Source: Longicatena caecimuris
Lineage (GTDB): Bacteria; Bacillota_I; Bacilli_A; Erysipelotrichales; Erysipelotrichaceae
Assembly: GCF_004341945.1 (NCBI RefSeq)
Contig: NZ_SMBP01000010.1
Span: 1 to 64,000, forward strand
DNA: 64,000 nucleotides
Direction of reading: 5' to 3'
A program made the translations under genes and the position numbers. Below the pieces are notes generated by a model. It saw only the letters and a program-made list of their open reading frames with translations, did not search any database and was not told where the DNA came from. Positions 34,396 to 42,211 of this stretch are shown one piece after another; positions within the stretch are counted from its first letter, which is position 1; the number at the start of each line of letters is the position of its first letter.

Positions 34396-34635
34396 ACACG
34401 TTTCTCCACCATATTCTTATTAAATAGAGCCCAAGTCCTAGGACTTGGCCATCTTAGCGTTCTTAAGAGCGCAATAGCCAAGCGAAACACGCTATTATTA
34501 CCCCAGCCGAGGCACTATCAAGAAGCATCTGACTTTTTCGATATCGCCAAGGTCACCAACACGTTAGACTATTTAGTGACATTCAGCCTTCCTTTCTTTA
34601 CTATGAACTCCATTGTCATTCTCAAGCTAACATGA
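34372..34635. other. GC-rich, highly structured segment of unknown identity between tnpB and tnpA
   Basis: On the minus strand, upstream of tnpB, this stretch is clearly more GC-rich than its surroundings and full of paired segments: GTCAC/GTGAC around 34555-34600; CTTGGC (34566 region) able to pair with GCCAAG 100 bases on; AATAGC/GCTATT; GCGCTCTTAAGAACGC; the perfect palindrome CCAAGTCCTAGGACTTGG; and CGTG/CACG near the tnpB-side end. Alternative pairings of the GCCAAG segment are mutually exclusive. On the plus strand it is also an 88-codon open frame without a start codon. I recognise no named RNA family. Confidence 0.6.
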
Positions 34636-34738
34636 ATAGTGATTCTCATCACATCAATAAATATCCACCAGCTTAGCTGGTGGTTTTTACGTAATCGCCC
34701 CAAGGGGCTCAGATTCAGGCTACGCTTACCAGCGTAAC

Positions 34739-34752
34739 AATACGGTCTGGCA
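34739..34752. repeat. Left copy of a 14-bp inverted repeat flanking tnpA
   Basis: TGCCAGACCGTATT on the minus strand. The partner TGCCAGACCGCATT lies on the plus strand at 35266-35279, inside the leader-hairpin loop. 13 of 14 bases match, so leader and 3' untranslated region of tnpA mRNA can pair. Confidence 0.7.
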
Positions 34753-34761
34753 TTTGCATTT

Positions 34762-35235
34762 TTATTTCTTATTACCCGTAAACGGGTCTTCTATATCCAG
34801 TGTCAATTGTTCACTTAGTTCATCTTCTTTTAATTGATTTTTTATATATGCTTCAATTACTTTGTCATTCTTTCCTGCTGTATCTACATAATATCCTCTA
34901 CACCAAAATGATCGATTCCTATATTTATATTTCATATTCCCCCATTTCTGATAGATCATAATACTACTTTTCCCTTTCAGAAATCCCATAAATCCTGATA
35001 CTGTCATTTTAGGTGGGATTTCAACTAGCATATGCACATGATCTGGGCATACTTCTGCTGTTATAATTTTCACACCTTTCCACTCGCATAATTCTCTCAG
35101 TATTGCTCCTATTTCTAGTCGCTTTTCTCCATAAAAAACTTTTCTTCTATACTTTGGCGCAAAGACTATGTGGTATTTGCAATTCCATGTGGTGTGTGAT
35201 AAAGTATGTACGTCATTTAATGGATTATTATTCAT
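34762..35235 (-). CDS. tnpA: IS200-type HUH transposase TnpA
   Basis: 157 residues, full length for the Y1 (single-tyrosine) transposase. The HUH metal motif is DHVHML (H66, H68) and the catalytic tyrosine is expected at Y130 in VIEAYIKNQ. N-terminal TTWNCKYHIVFAPKYRRKVF is the family signature. It moves single-stranded DNA at replication forks. AAAGGAGGA precedes the ATG, but the same bases form the 3' arm of a leader hairpin, so translation is normally repressed. The reading frame looks intact. Confidence 0.93.
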   Translation of the reverse strand: MNNNPLNDVHTLSHTTWNCKYHIVFAPKYRRKVFYGEKRLEIGAILRELCEWKGVKIITAEVCPDHVHMLVEIPPKMTVSGFMGFLKGKSSIMIYQKWGNMKYKYRNRSFWCRGYYVDTAGKNDKVIEAYIKNQLKEDELSEQLTLDIEDPFTGNKK

Positions 35236-35243
35236 TATTTGTC

Positions 35244-35298
35244 CTCCTTTTGATTTTTATGCAGTTGCCAGACCGCATTCTTATTCTATCAAAAGGAG
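35244..35298 (-). promoter_or_regulatory. RBS-sequestering leader hairpin of tnpA
   Basis: In the tnpA leader CTCCTTTTGAT (35288-35298) is perfectly complementary to ATCAAAAGGAG (35244-35254), which contains the ribosome site. The 33-base loop holds a nested ATGC.GT/AC.GCAT hairpin. Such a structure is the known translational brake of IS200 elements. Confidence 0.75.
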
Positions 35299-35365
35299 TT
35301 TTATTTTTAAAGGCTCATCGCTAAAGCTCTACGGAACCCCCAGACTATCTGGGGGTTTTCTCATA

Positions 35366-35394
35366 CAAAAAAAGCAATCAGTGTATGATTGCTT
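35366..35394 (-). terminator. Terminator of the tRNA operon
   Basis: AAGCAATCA/TGATTGCTT perfect nine-pair stem followed by seven T residues on the minus strand, 16 bases after tRNA-Gly. Confidence 0.85.
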
Positions 35395-35409
35395 TATTGA
35401 ACTATATGG

Positions 35410-35480
35410 AGCGGGTGATGAGAATCGAACTCACGTAGTCAGCTTGGAAGGCTGAAGTTCTACCATTGAACTACACCCGC
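35410..35480 (-). tRNA. tRNA-Gly (TCC)
   Basis: Cloverleaf with GCGGGTG/CACCCGC acceptor stem, anticodon TCC (CTTCCAA loop), GTTCGATTC T-loop, discriminator T typical of tRNA-Gly. CCA is not encoded, unlike the other five genes in the array. Confidence 0.95.
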
Positions 35481-35490
35481 AACATTTAAA

Positions 35491-35566
35491 TGGTGACCCG
35501 TGGGCGATTCGAACGCCCGACCCTCTGATTAAAAGTCAGATGCTCTACCAACTGAGCTAACGGGTC
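35491..35566 (-). tRNA. tRNA-Lys (TTT)
   Basis: Acceptor GACCCGT/ACGGGTC, anticodon TTT (CTTTTAA loop), T-arm GTTCGAATC, encoded CCA. Confidence 0.96.
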
Positions 35567-35590
35567 ATTTATAATGTTGATTTTTTAAAA

Positions 35591-35666
35591 TGGCTGGGGT
35601 AACTGGACTCGAACCAGTGGAATGCCAGAGTCAAAGTCTGGTGCCTTACCGCTTGGCTATACCCCA
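35591..35666 (-). tRNA. tRNA-Gln (TTG)
   Basis: Acceptor TGGGGTA with 3' partner TACCCCA, anticodon TTG (CTTTGAC loop), T-arm GTTCGAGTC, encoded CCA. Confidence 0.95.
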
Positions 35667-35674
35667 ATAAGAGA

Positions 35675-35758
35675 TGGTGGGGGGGGACGGATTCGAACCG
35701 CCGAACCATAAGGAACTGAGTTACAGTCAGCCGCGTTTAGCCTCTTCGCTACCCCCCC
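35675..35758 (-). tRNA. tRNA-Tyr (GTA)
   Basis: 84 nt with a long variable arm, acceptor of seven G/C pairs, anticodon GTA (CTGTAAC loop), T-arm GTTCGAATC, discriminator A and encoded CCA. Confidence 0.95.
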
Positions 35759-35776
35759 AGCTCTATTTATTAAGAA

Positions 35777-35852
<76 letters not shown>

Positions 35853-35859
35853 ACATTTA

Positions 35860-35935
35860 TGGTGGAGGCTAAGGGACTTGAACCCCTGACCCTCTGCTTG
35901 TAAGGCAGACGCTCTCCCAACTGAGCTAAGCCTCC
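35860..35935 (-). tRNA. tRNA-Val (TAC)
   Basis: Acceptor GGAGGCT/AGCCTCC, anticodon TAC (CTTACAA loop), T-arm GTTCAAGTC, encoded CCA. First gene of the six-tRNA transcript. Confidence 0.95.
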
Positions 35936-35988
35936 ACATAATTTATGCAATCACTGATTTCCTGAGTCCTTTCCATCAGCGCCTTAAT

Positions 35989-36017
35989 ATAATACCATCT
36001 GTTTATTTTTCTGTCAA
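35989..36017 (-). promoter_or_regulatory. Strong promoter of the tRNA operon
   Basis: Perfect TTGACA, 17-bp spacer, TATTAT on the minus strand, about 55 bases before tRNA-Val. The best promoter match in the window. Confidence 0.88.
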
Positions 36018-36100
36018 CAATTTTTTAAAACTTTTTTATATTTTTTTCAACACACTTTTATAATGCATAATCTTCCCATTTTAAAGCCTTTTTATATTGC

Positions 36101-36382
36101 CTAAGGATTGATTTTTTTAAAATAAGTTGAAGATATAACATATATTTTTACTTGACCTCTAAACGGCTCAGACATTCCCGGATGCCTGCCTCCTTCATTT
36201 TCTAATATCGCGATAACATTATCAGCTTCACCTTTTTCCACGCCAAGTAATAAAACAATATCACCATATTGTAAAAACTCTCCATTGCAACCAATTTCAG
36301 TAGCAGAATAACCATGCTTAACAAGTAATGATGTAATATTATCTGAATATTCTTCACTAGCTATGATTAAGATTAATTCCAT
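36101..36382 (-). CDS. PII-like / cyclic-di-AMP receptor-like small protein
   Basis: 93 residues from the ATG six bases after GAGGTG. The ferredoxin-like PII fold of the DarA/CdaR (DUF970) type is suggested by MELILIIASEEYSDNITSLLVKHGYSATEI, then NGEFLQYGDIVLLLGVEKGEADNVIAILEN; the G-x-F-L-x-x-G-D/N pattern is the T-loop-proximal motif of that family. The C-terminal stretch GQVKIYVISSTYFKKI supplies another strand. It is shorter than typical DarA (~109 residues) and the ligand loop differs, so ligand identity is open. The longer frame to 36418 has no ribosome site. Confidence 0.65.
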   Translation of the reverse strand: MELILIIASEEYSDNITSLLVKHGYSATEIGCNGEFLQYGDIVLLLGVEKGEADNVIAILENEGGRHPGMSEPFRGQVKIYVISSTYFKKINP

Positions 36383-36585
36383 CTTATACACCTCTTGTAA
36401 TATGATAACATATTTCAATTATTATTTCCGCCACTTTCTAAAAACTAATTATAAAATAGAGAATCATCATGATTCTATCAAAAAAGCCAAAGTATTTTCC
36501 ATTCATATCGTCAACCTTGGCTTACTATTCTATATACAGATAAACTTTTCACTTACTGTTAAATAATGATGATCCTTACCATATA

Positions 36586-37035
36586 TTAAATTTCGTCAAT
36601 AACATCATCTAAATCATTGATGATGATATCCTCTTTATTCAAAATCTCATCACATTCATCACATACATAAGCAATATGTATGTTAGAGCCACAGCTTTTA
36701 TGTTTTAAACATTTATAACTTTTATTCAGATGCTTATCTCCCCATAATAATATAGCATTATAAATATCATCTAAATCACTAGATTTCTCTGTTAACAAAT
36801 ATTGATATCTAGGAGGATGTGTTGAATATAATTCACATGTAAGTAAATCATCTTCACATAACCCTTTTAGTCTCTCCGATAAAAGATTTGTAGGGATACC
36901 GACTAAATGTTTTTGTATATCTTTGAATGTATGACACCCTTCTTTTACTGCATGTAAAATCAATAAAGTCCATTTATCTCCAATTAAGTTCAGTGTTTGT
37001 GCTATATTACATTTTAAATCATATTGTTTTTTCAT
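36586..37035 (-). CDS. HxlR-family transcriptional regulator with Cys-rich tail
   Basis: 149 residues. The HxlR winged-helix is clear: CNIAQTLNLIGDKWTLLILHAV (with the family Cys near residue 9), F-K-D-I-Q-K-H-L-V-G-I-P-T-N-L-L-S-E-R-L-K-G-L recognition helix, and the wing LYSTHPPRYQYLLTEKS. Beyond residue ~105 a non-standard tail carries C-L-K-H-K-S-C and Y-V-C-D-E-C-D-E, two Cys pairs able to bind metal or sense redox. HxlR proteins often respond to electrophiles or disulfide stress. The CcdA-TlpA gene lies upstream on the same strand but 32 bases of spacer places this regulator downstream of it in the minus-strand order reversed: its own ATG at 37035 precedes none of the redox genes, so it may autoregulate with neighbours. 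Confidence 0.85.
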   Translation of the reverse strand: MKKQYDLKCNIAQTLNLIGDKWTLLILHAVKEGCHTFKDIQKHLVGIPTNLLSERLKGLCEDDLLTCELYSTHPPRYQYLLTEKSSDLDDIYNAILLWGDKHLNKSYKCLKHKSCGSNIHIAYVCDECDEILNKEDIIINDLDDVIDEI

Positions 37036-37066
37036 ATCATCATCTTTTCCCTATAACTTTCTTATA

Positions 37067-38308
37067 CTAATTAGCATTTAACGTTTTTAAAATCATATTC
37101 TCCATCATTTCCATTGTCAAAGCACCTTCGATATATCCATAAGGTTTTCCTTCTTTGTCTAGCATAAAAGTAGTCGGCATACTACCAATACCAAATGTTG
37201 AATAAATAAATCCATCATCAAATAAAACAGGTACTGTCAGAGCATTATCCGAAATGAATTCTTTTAAATCAGATTTACCCTTTTCTTGCCCACCTGGATA
37301 AACAATTGTCAGAATTGCCACATGCTTATCACTTCTATATTTCTCATAAAGTTTTTGAATATTTGGCAGCTCACCACGGCAAGGCGGGCACCATGTCGCC
37401 CAAAAATTCAGAAAGACAACTTTACCTTTGTAATCCTCAAGTTTGATAATCTTATCATGTTGATCTTTTAATTCATAACTGCCTAACTGTTGCAATAATG
37501 CTTTCTCCTGTTCACTATTTTTCTCATCTTTATTCTCTCCACCATCTTCTTTTTTATCTTCATTCTTATCTTTAATCATAGCATTATTACTGCTTTGTGT
37601 CATGTAATTACTGATAAAGTTCATTTTACCGCTTACCATTGATACACCAAAAAATATTAATATGATTGCTCCTAATTTTACTGTATAGTTCATAATACTC
37701 TTATGATTGGACAGCCAATTTAATATACTATCTGTAAAGATACCAATAAGTAGGAAAGGTATTGTTAATCCAAGAGCATATATGACCATTAGAAAATTAC
37801 TCATCCAAAGATTTTGTGAGCTATTCGCCAAAAGTAGAATACTGGAAAGAGCTGGCCCTATACACGGTGTCCATGCAAAACTAAAAGTAAACCCCATCAA
37901 AAACGCAAGTAGTAAGTTCATTTCTTTCTTTAAAGTAAACGGGAGTCTTCTTGTTTTCCCCAAAAAATTAGATTTGAAAAATCCCAATTGAAATAATCCT
38001 AATACAATAATAAGTATGCCTCCTACTTTTATGAATACGGACATATGATCTCTGAAAAATGAACTGATCAATGTGATTGATATATTCATCAATAAAATGG
38101 CGGTAAATATACCAAATATAAAACTAAGTGTAAAAAATATTACGAAACGTTTTTTTCTTATTTGTTTGTTGTTAACATCACTTCCAATTAAATATCCCAT
38201 GTACACCGGCAATAATGGGAGCACACATGGCGAAAGGAAGGATAGCACTCCTTCCATAAATACCATAAGTATGCTTATATGTTGCATTGTATCCTGTAAA
38301 TTCATCAT
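37067..38308 (-). CDS. CcdA-type thiol transporter fused to a TlpA/ResA-like thioredoxin domain
   Basis: 413 residues. N-terminal ~230 residues are six membrane helices of CcdA/DsbD-beta with the redox cysteines in LSPCVLPLLP (C28) and AWTPCIGPAL (C149). A lysine/glutamate-rich linker (~235-275) leads to an extracytoplasmic thioredoxin fold with WATWCPPCRGELP (C307, C310) and the cis-Pro region SMPTTFML. The fusion carries electrons from cytosolic thioredoxin across the membrane to an outward-facing thiol reductase, for repair of oxidised surface proteins or methionine sulfoxide reductase. The HxlR gene begins 32 bases after its stop codon, so this gene is upstream and the two are likely co-transcribed. 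Confidence 0.9.
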   Translation of the reverse strand: MMNLQDTMQHISILMVFMEGVLSFLSPCVLPLLPVYMGYLIGSDVNNKQIRKKRFVIFFTLSFIFGIFTAILLMNISITLISSFFRDHMSVFIKVGGILIIVLGLFQLGFFKSNFLGKTRRLPFTLKKEMNLLLAFLMGFTFSFAWTPCIGPALSSILLLANSSQNLWMSNFLMVIYALGLTIPFLLIGIFTDSILNWLSNHKSIMNYTVKLGAIILIFFGVSMVSGKMNFISNYMTQSSNNAMIKDKNEDKKEDGGENKDEKNSEQEKALLQQLGSYELKDQHDKIIKLEDYKGKVVFLNFWATWCPPCRGELPNIQKLYEKYRSDKHVAILTIVYPGGQEKGKSDLKEFISDNALTVPVLFDDGFIYSTFGIGSMPTTFMLDKEGKPYGYIEGALTMEMMENMILKTLNAN

Positions 38309-38430
38309 AGGCAGTTATTTCCCCATCTTTCTTTTTCTATCTTTTAAATTTAAAATAACATTTCTTTTTTAACATAGCAAATCTAATATTTTAAAATTAA
38401 GTCTTTTTTATATTTATATTGTTATTTTTG

Positions 38431-38519
38431 TATTATAACTATTGCAATACAATATTTTAAGACATGTTGCATTATAACTATTGCGATACAATACTTTAAG
38501 GCATTTTACATTATAACTA
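38431..38519. repeat. 39-bp tandem repeat, ~2.3 copies
   Basis: TATTATAACTATTGCAATAC... and CATTATAACTATTGCGATAC..., 39 bp each, then a partial CATTATAACTAC. It lies in the 366-bp spacer between the disulfide reductase and CcdA-TlpA genes, which holds nothing else recognisable. Confidence 0.85.
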
Positions 38520-38674
38520 CATATTTTTAGGTTCTATAATTTTCAGTTTACCAATATCAGCAAAGAACTTTTATTCTATTAGAAACTTTCAGCAATACCC
38601 ATGACTTACAGTAAACACCATTTTATCTTTATTTTGTTTATAAATTTAACATTTTGTTTATAAATTTAATCATA

Positions 38675-40012
38675 TCAGAAGTTACCAAACAGATCATTTA
38701 ACGCCTCACTCATTGTAGGATGAGTGAAAATGTGGTTTGCTATGTCTGAAGTCTTTAATCCAAGATTTATTGCAAGCTGAACGAAATTGATCATTTCTTC
38801 TGAAGCAGTACACAACAATACACACCCTAGTATTTTATCCGTTTTGGCATCAGCAATTGCTTTTAACACGCCTTCTTTGCATTCATTTACATGTGCTCGT
38901 GGTATAGCAGAAACTGCCAGTTTTGCCACTTTGATTTCATACCCCTCATTTTTTGCCTCCTCTTCACTCATCCCTACGCGTGAAAAAGTTGGTTCAATAA
39001 AGACAGAATAGGGTATCGCTCCTCTATTATCAGTTGTACGTTTTTTATCACCAAATATATGATCTTTTACAATACGATAATCATCTAATGAAATATATGT
39101 GAATTGTAGTCCACCTTTAACATCACCCATTGCGTAGATGTGTGGCTGAGACGTTTGTAGATATCGATTTACCTTAATAGCTCCACGAGCATCTGTTTCT
39201 ACACCGGCTTGTTCAAGATGTAATCCATCTGTATTAGCTTTTCTTCCAGTTGCCAATAACACAGCATTTACTGTTAATTGCTGTATATTACCATCTTTGT
39301 TTTTATAAGTAACTATCACATCAGAATCATTTACATTTTCCACCGAAAGGACATTGCTTTTAAACTCAAATTGTACACCTTGTCTTTCTAATATTTGTTG
39401 TATATGTAAAGCGATATCCTCATCCTCTCGCTTGACAAGACGATCACCATATTCAAAAACGGTCACTTGAGTTCCATAACGAGCAAACATGCTTGAAAAT
39501 TCTAAGCCAATATATCCGCCACCAATAATTGCTAACGTTTTAGGCTGTTCTTTCTCTTTCATTATATCAGCACTTACATATATATGTTTTGTATGCTCGA
39601 TACCTTGAATATTAGGGATGATAGGAACACTTCCTGTGTTAACAAAAAGATAATCACCATATATTTCTTTCGTACCCTTTTCATTTTCATATGAAATTAC
39701 GTGGGTGTTTACAAAGCTTGCTTTAGCGGTAATTACATCAATGTTAGGATTTTGATTCAGCTTCTCAAAGTTCTTTTTTCTCAAAATTGACGTTATTTCT
39801 TCTTTTTTGTTAATAGCATCAGAAAAGGTTCTTTTACCAGCTTGTACAATCAAAGATTTTGATGGTATGCATCCTTCGTTAATGCATGTGCCACCATACA
39901 TCTTTGACGATTTTTCTATCATCGCGACTTTTTTACCTTGCTTTGCGAACTCTGCTGCCAAAGTTTTTGCTCCTTTTCCAAATCCAATCATGATTGCATC
40001 ATATTTTTTCAT
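38675..40012 (-). CDS. Flavin disulfide reductase, RclA / hypothiocyanous acid reductase (Har)-like
   Basis: 445 residues of the class I pyridine-nucleotide disulfide oxidoreductase family. FAD-binding start YDAIMIGFGKGAKTLAAEFAKQGKKVAMIE, redox cysteines in GGTCINEGCIPSK (C43, C48), NAD(P)H-binding AIIGGGYIGLEFSSMFARYG, ATGRKANT, second FAD contact IYAMGDVKGG, and C-terminal dimer region ending in HIFTHPTMSEALNDL with the H-P-T active-site base. The N-terminal M-I-G-F-G-K-(A/G)-x-K-T-L-A pattern is that of RclA/Har enzymes, which reduce hypothiocyanous acid or similar oxidants, rather than of lipoamide dehydrogenase (G-x-G-P-G-G). AAGGAGG precedes the ATG. Assignment to Har is by resemblance only. 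Confidence 0.75.
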   Translation of the reverse strand: MKKYDAIMIGFGKGAKTLAAEFAKQGKKVAMIEKSSKMYGGTCINEGCIPSKSLIVQAGKRTFSDAINKKEEITSILRKKNFEKLNQNPNIDVITAKASFVNTHVISYENEKGTKEIYGDYLFVNTGSVPIIPNIQGIEHTKHIYVSADIMKEKEQPKTLAIIGGGYIGLEFSSMFARYGTQVTVFEYGDRLVKREDEDIALHIQQILERQGVQFEFKSNVLSVENVNDSDVIVTYKNKDGNIQQLTVNAVLLATGRKANTDGLHLEQAGVETDARGAIKVNRYLQTSQPHIYAMGDVKGGLQFTYISLDDYRIVKDHIFGDKKRTTDNRGAIPYSVFIEPTFSRVGMSEEEAKNEGYEIKVAKLAVSAIPRAHVNECKEGVLKAIADAKTDKILGCVLLCTASEEMINFVQLAINLGLKTSDIANHIFTHPTMSEALNDLFGNF

Positions 40013-40229
40013 GAATATTGCCTCCTTATCATTTATGAACTCAGTATAACATAGTTACTTTATATTTTAAAGTGATTTGATAAAATATATTTATATGCAA
40101 GCAAAAGTAATTTAAACTCTCTCTTTTCTTTATATCTCGATTTTCATAAACTTTTTCAATGCTCCCTTTCATATAAAAAGAATCAGGCAGCTATAACCAC
40201 CCGATGTCTTTAACATATAATAAACTTTA

Positions 40230-41657
40230 TCAAATTCCTCTTAACTCTTGATATAATCGTTTCGCATAACTATCTGTCATACCTGCAATGAAATCCGTAG
40301 CAAGTAGTAAGCGGGCATACACTTTATCTTCTTCACTTTTTACAGTTTTTGCTGTTTCATGATATTGCTCTAAATAATTTTGTGATAAAAGATCAATATA
40401 CTTTTTTTGTATCTCCGTAATTTCTATATCTGTATCATATGGCAATAAAGCATCGACAAAGCGATCTAACAGAAAGCTGAGAATTTCATTTCCCATCAAT
40501 TCTAATTTTAGAATTGAAGAATGACAATATATGCGTCGATAGGCAAATTCTTTCAACGCATTAATTAGTTTACCTTCAGAGCTTTCTGTGTTTAATTCAT
40601 CAAAAAATTCGCCATTCATAATTTCATCATAGTGAAGGATAAAAGCATCACTAACTCTTGAAACACTATAAAGTTGTTTTTTTGTAAGCCAAGAAAAGAC
40701 TGCATATTTATAAGGATCCACTGATGTTTTAGATCCAATTTGCTCCTGGATTCCGTTTTCCAACTCTTTTTCTAATAGCGCTTTTCCTTTCTCATCGCCA
40801 GCTTTAATGACAACATCCAGTAAATCTTGATATGTATATAATCCTTTGTTATAACCATCCTCCAGATCAGCAAAAGTGTATGCAAGATCATCTGCCGCCT
40901 CTAATAAAAAGCACAGTGGATTACGTGTATTTCGTGTACCGGTATTATTCTTTATCATAGCAAATTGCTCTTGCTCATTTTGAAAATACCCAATTTTCTT
41001 TTTTAGTAAATTGCGTTCATGTTTAGGTTTCTGTTTTTCCTTCATCATCGTCAAAGAATCGCATGGATATTTTATAATTGTATCCATAACAGCAGATGTA
41101 AGATGCATTCCATTTTTCCCTATTAACCTGTGCAATTTCGTAATAATACGCAATGCCTGGGCATTTCCTTCAAAGTTTTCCAAATCTGCAATTTGTTGCG
41201 GATCTAGTATGTTGCGCAACTTTCTACCTTTAAATTCTTTTATGTCTAAGTTTTTTTTGAACCAATCGCGTATGCTGAATTCGCCAAAATGACCAAATGG
41301 TGGATTCCCGATATCATGTAGCAATCCTGCACAATTTAAAGTTTCCATGACTTTGATAGTATCTGGCTGATGTTCTTCATCTTCTAATTGTTTTTCTAAT
41401 ATCACATTACACACTTGTTTTCCCATTAATTTTGCTAAAGAGCTGACTTCCATAGAATGTGTCAGTCTTGTTCTTACAAAGTCACTGTGATCTAAAGGAA
41501 AGACTTGTGTTTTATCTTGTAGTCGACGATAAGAAGCACTGCGGATTATACGATGATAATCGCTTTCTATTTCGCTGCGATATCGATGTGCTTCTTTTGT
41601 CTTTCTACTTGGAATACGTTCTTCACTAGTGATTAAATCCCATTGTAATCGTCCCAT
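40230..41657 (-). CDS. dgt: dNTP triphosphohydrolase (dGTPase, HD superfamily)
   Basis: 475 residues from the ATG after GAGG; a TTG two codons earlier is less likely. HD-domain metal ligands are visible: RTRLTHSMEVSSLAK (His), AGLLHDIGNPPFGHFGE (His-Asp pair), and LLEAADDLAYTFADLEDG (Asp). The N-terminal R-S-x-I-E-S-D-Y-H-R-I-I-R-S-A-S-Y-R-R-L-Q-D-K-T-Q-V segment is the family signature. Enzyme hydrolyses dGTP (or other dNTPs) to nucleoside and triphosphate, controlling dNTP pools. Monocistronic between spacers. Confidence 0.93.
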   Translation of the reverse strand: MGRLQWDLITSEERIPSRKTKEAHRYRSEIESDYHRIIRSASYRRLQDKTQVFPLDHSDFVRTRLTHSMEVSSLAKLMGKQVCNVILEKQLEDEEHQPDTIKVMETLNCAGLLHDIGNPPFGHFGEFSIRDWFKKNLDIKEFKGRKLRNILDPQQIADLENFEGNAQALRIITKLHRLIGKNGMHLTSAVMDTIIKYPCDSLTMMKEKQKPKHERNLLKKKIGYFQNEQEQFAMIKNNTGTRNTRNPLCFLLEAADDLAYTFADLEDGYNKGLYTYQDLLDVVIKAGDEKGKALLEKELENGIQEQIGSKTSVDPYKYAVFSWLTKKQLYSVSRVSDAFILHYDEIMNGEFFDELNTESSEGKLINALKEFAYRRIYCHSSILKLELMGNEILSFLLDRFVDALLPYDTDIEITEIQKKYIDLLSQNYLEQYHETAKTVKSEEDKVYARLLLATDFIAGMTDSYAKRLYQELRGI

Positions 41658-41864
41658 TTTCAAACCTCTTTCTTGTTTTTATGTCATTTACACTATACCT
41701 CATTCGAAACTAAAATGGAAGAATTTCACTACATACAATAACTTTATGTTCATTAAAAAAAATCATTACTTCCTATTTTTAAAATATCACAATTTCCGCA
41801 TCTATTATTATCTATTTTACTGACTCCGATATAATATTTCTAGTAAGCACTTATCTCGACGTAT

Positions 41865-41920
41865 AAAAAAACCTTTCGCCATGAATAGCAAGGATTACTT
41901 ACTAAATTCATAACGAAAGG
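41865..41920 (-). terminator. Terminator downstream of the DUF349 gene
   Basis: CCTTTCG...ATGAAT / ATTCAT...CGAAAGG stem followed by TTTTTTT on the minus strand. It lies ~290 bases beyond the DUF349 stop, after the repeat array, so that array would be transcribed as 3' untranslated RNA. Confidence 0.65.
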
Positions 41921-42036
41921 ATATGCCAAATAACTTCATTATATTATTGCATAGTTACTTCCCTTCATACCATGCTATAAGGATTTCATTTCCAGCAATA
42001 CCGGCAATTTTTTATTGCTGATTATAATCATCTACT

Positions 42037-42202
42037 ATCATCTTATCCGCATCGCTTTAGATTTCATAACATCATCTTATCCGCAACGCTTTAGATTTCA
42101 TAACATCATCTAATCAGCATTGCATTTAAATGCCATAACTATCATCTGAACAGCATTGTGTTTAGATGCCACAACTAGTATTTAAACAGCATTGCGCTTA
42201 GC
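42037..42202. repeat. Five-copy 34-36 bp degenerate tandem repeat
   Basis: Units ATCATCTTATCCGCATCGC... are 34-36 bp; the first two differ at one base, later ones progressively more. It abuts the DUF349 stop at 42212. The remainder of the spacer to dgt has only the terminator. Confidence 0.9.
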
Positions 42203-42211
42203 TTAGGTACA

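Larger units (their letters stand above)
34640..35362 (-). mobile_element. IS200-type insertion sequence
   Basis: A ~720-bp unit with tnpA alone, bounded by two similar subterminal hairpins: CCCCCAG-ACTAT-CTGGGGG followed by TTTT (35337-35355) and CCACCAGC-TTA-GCTGGTGG followed by TTTTT (34665-34683). No terminal inverted repeats or target duplication, as is normal for this family. It is inserted just beyond the terminator of the tRNA operon. Exact tips are uncertain by some tens of bases. Confidence 0.75.

Noticed and set aside
34460-34570. Possible 5S rRNA
   Set aside because: A 23-base 5' similarity and a closing CTTGGC/GCCAAG helix are present, but the conserved loop-C sequence and helices IV/V of 5S rRNA are not.
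34372-34635. 88-codon plus-strand frame (contains HYQEASDFFDIAKV)
   Set aside because: No start codon or ribosome site, and it covers the strongly base-paired segment; I treat it as a by-product of structured RNA, though it is mentioned as an alternative.
34372-35240. IStron (group I intron) hypothesis
   Set aside because: I could not find the conserved R (GUUCA-GACUA) and S (AAGAUAUAGUC) core elements; left as an open alternative only.
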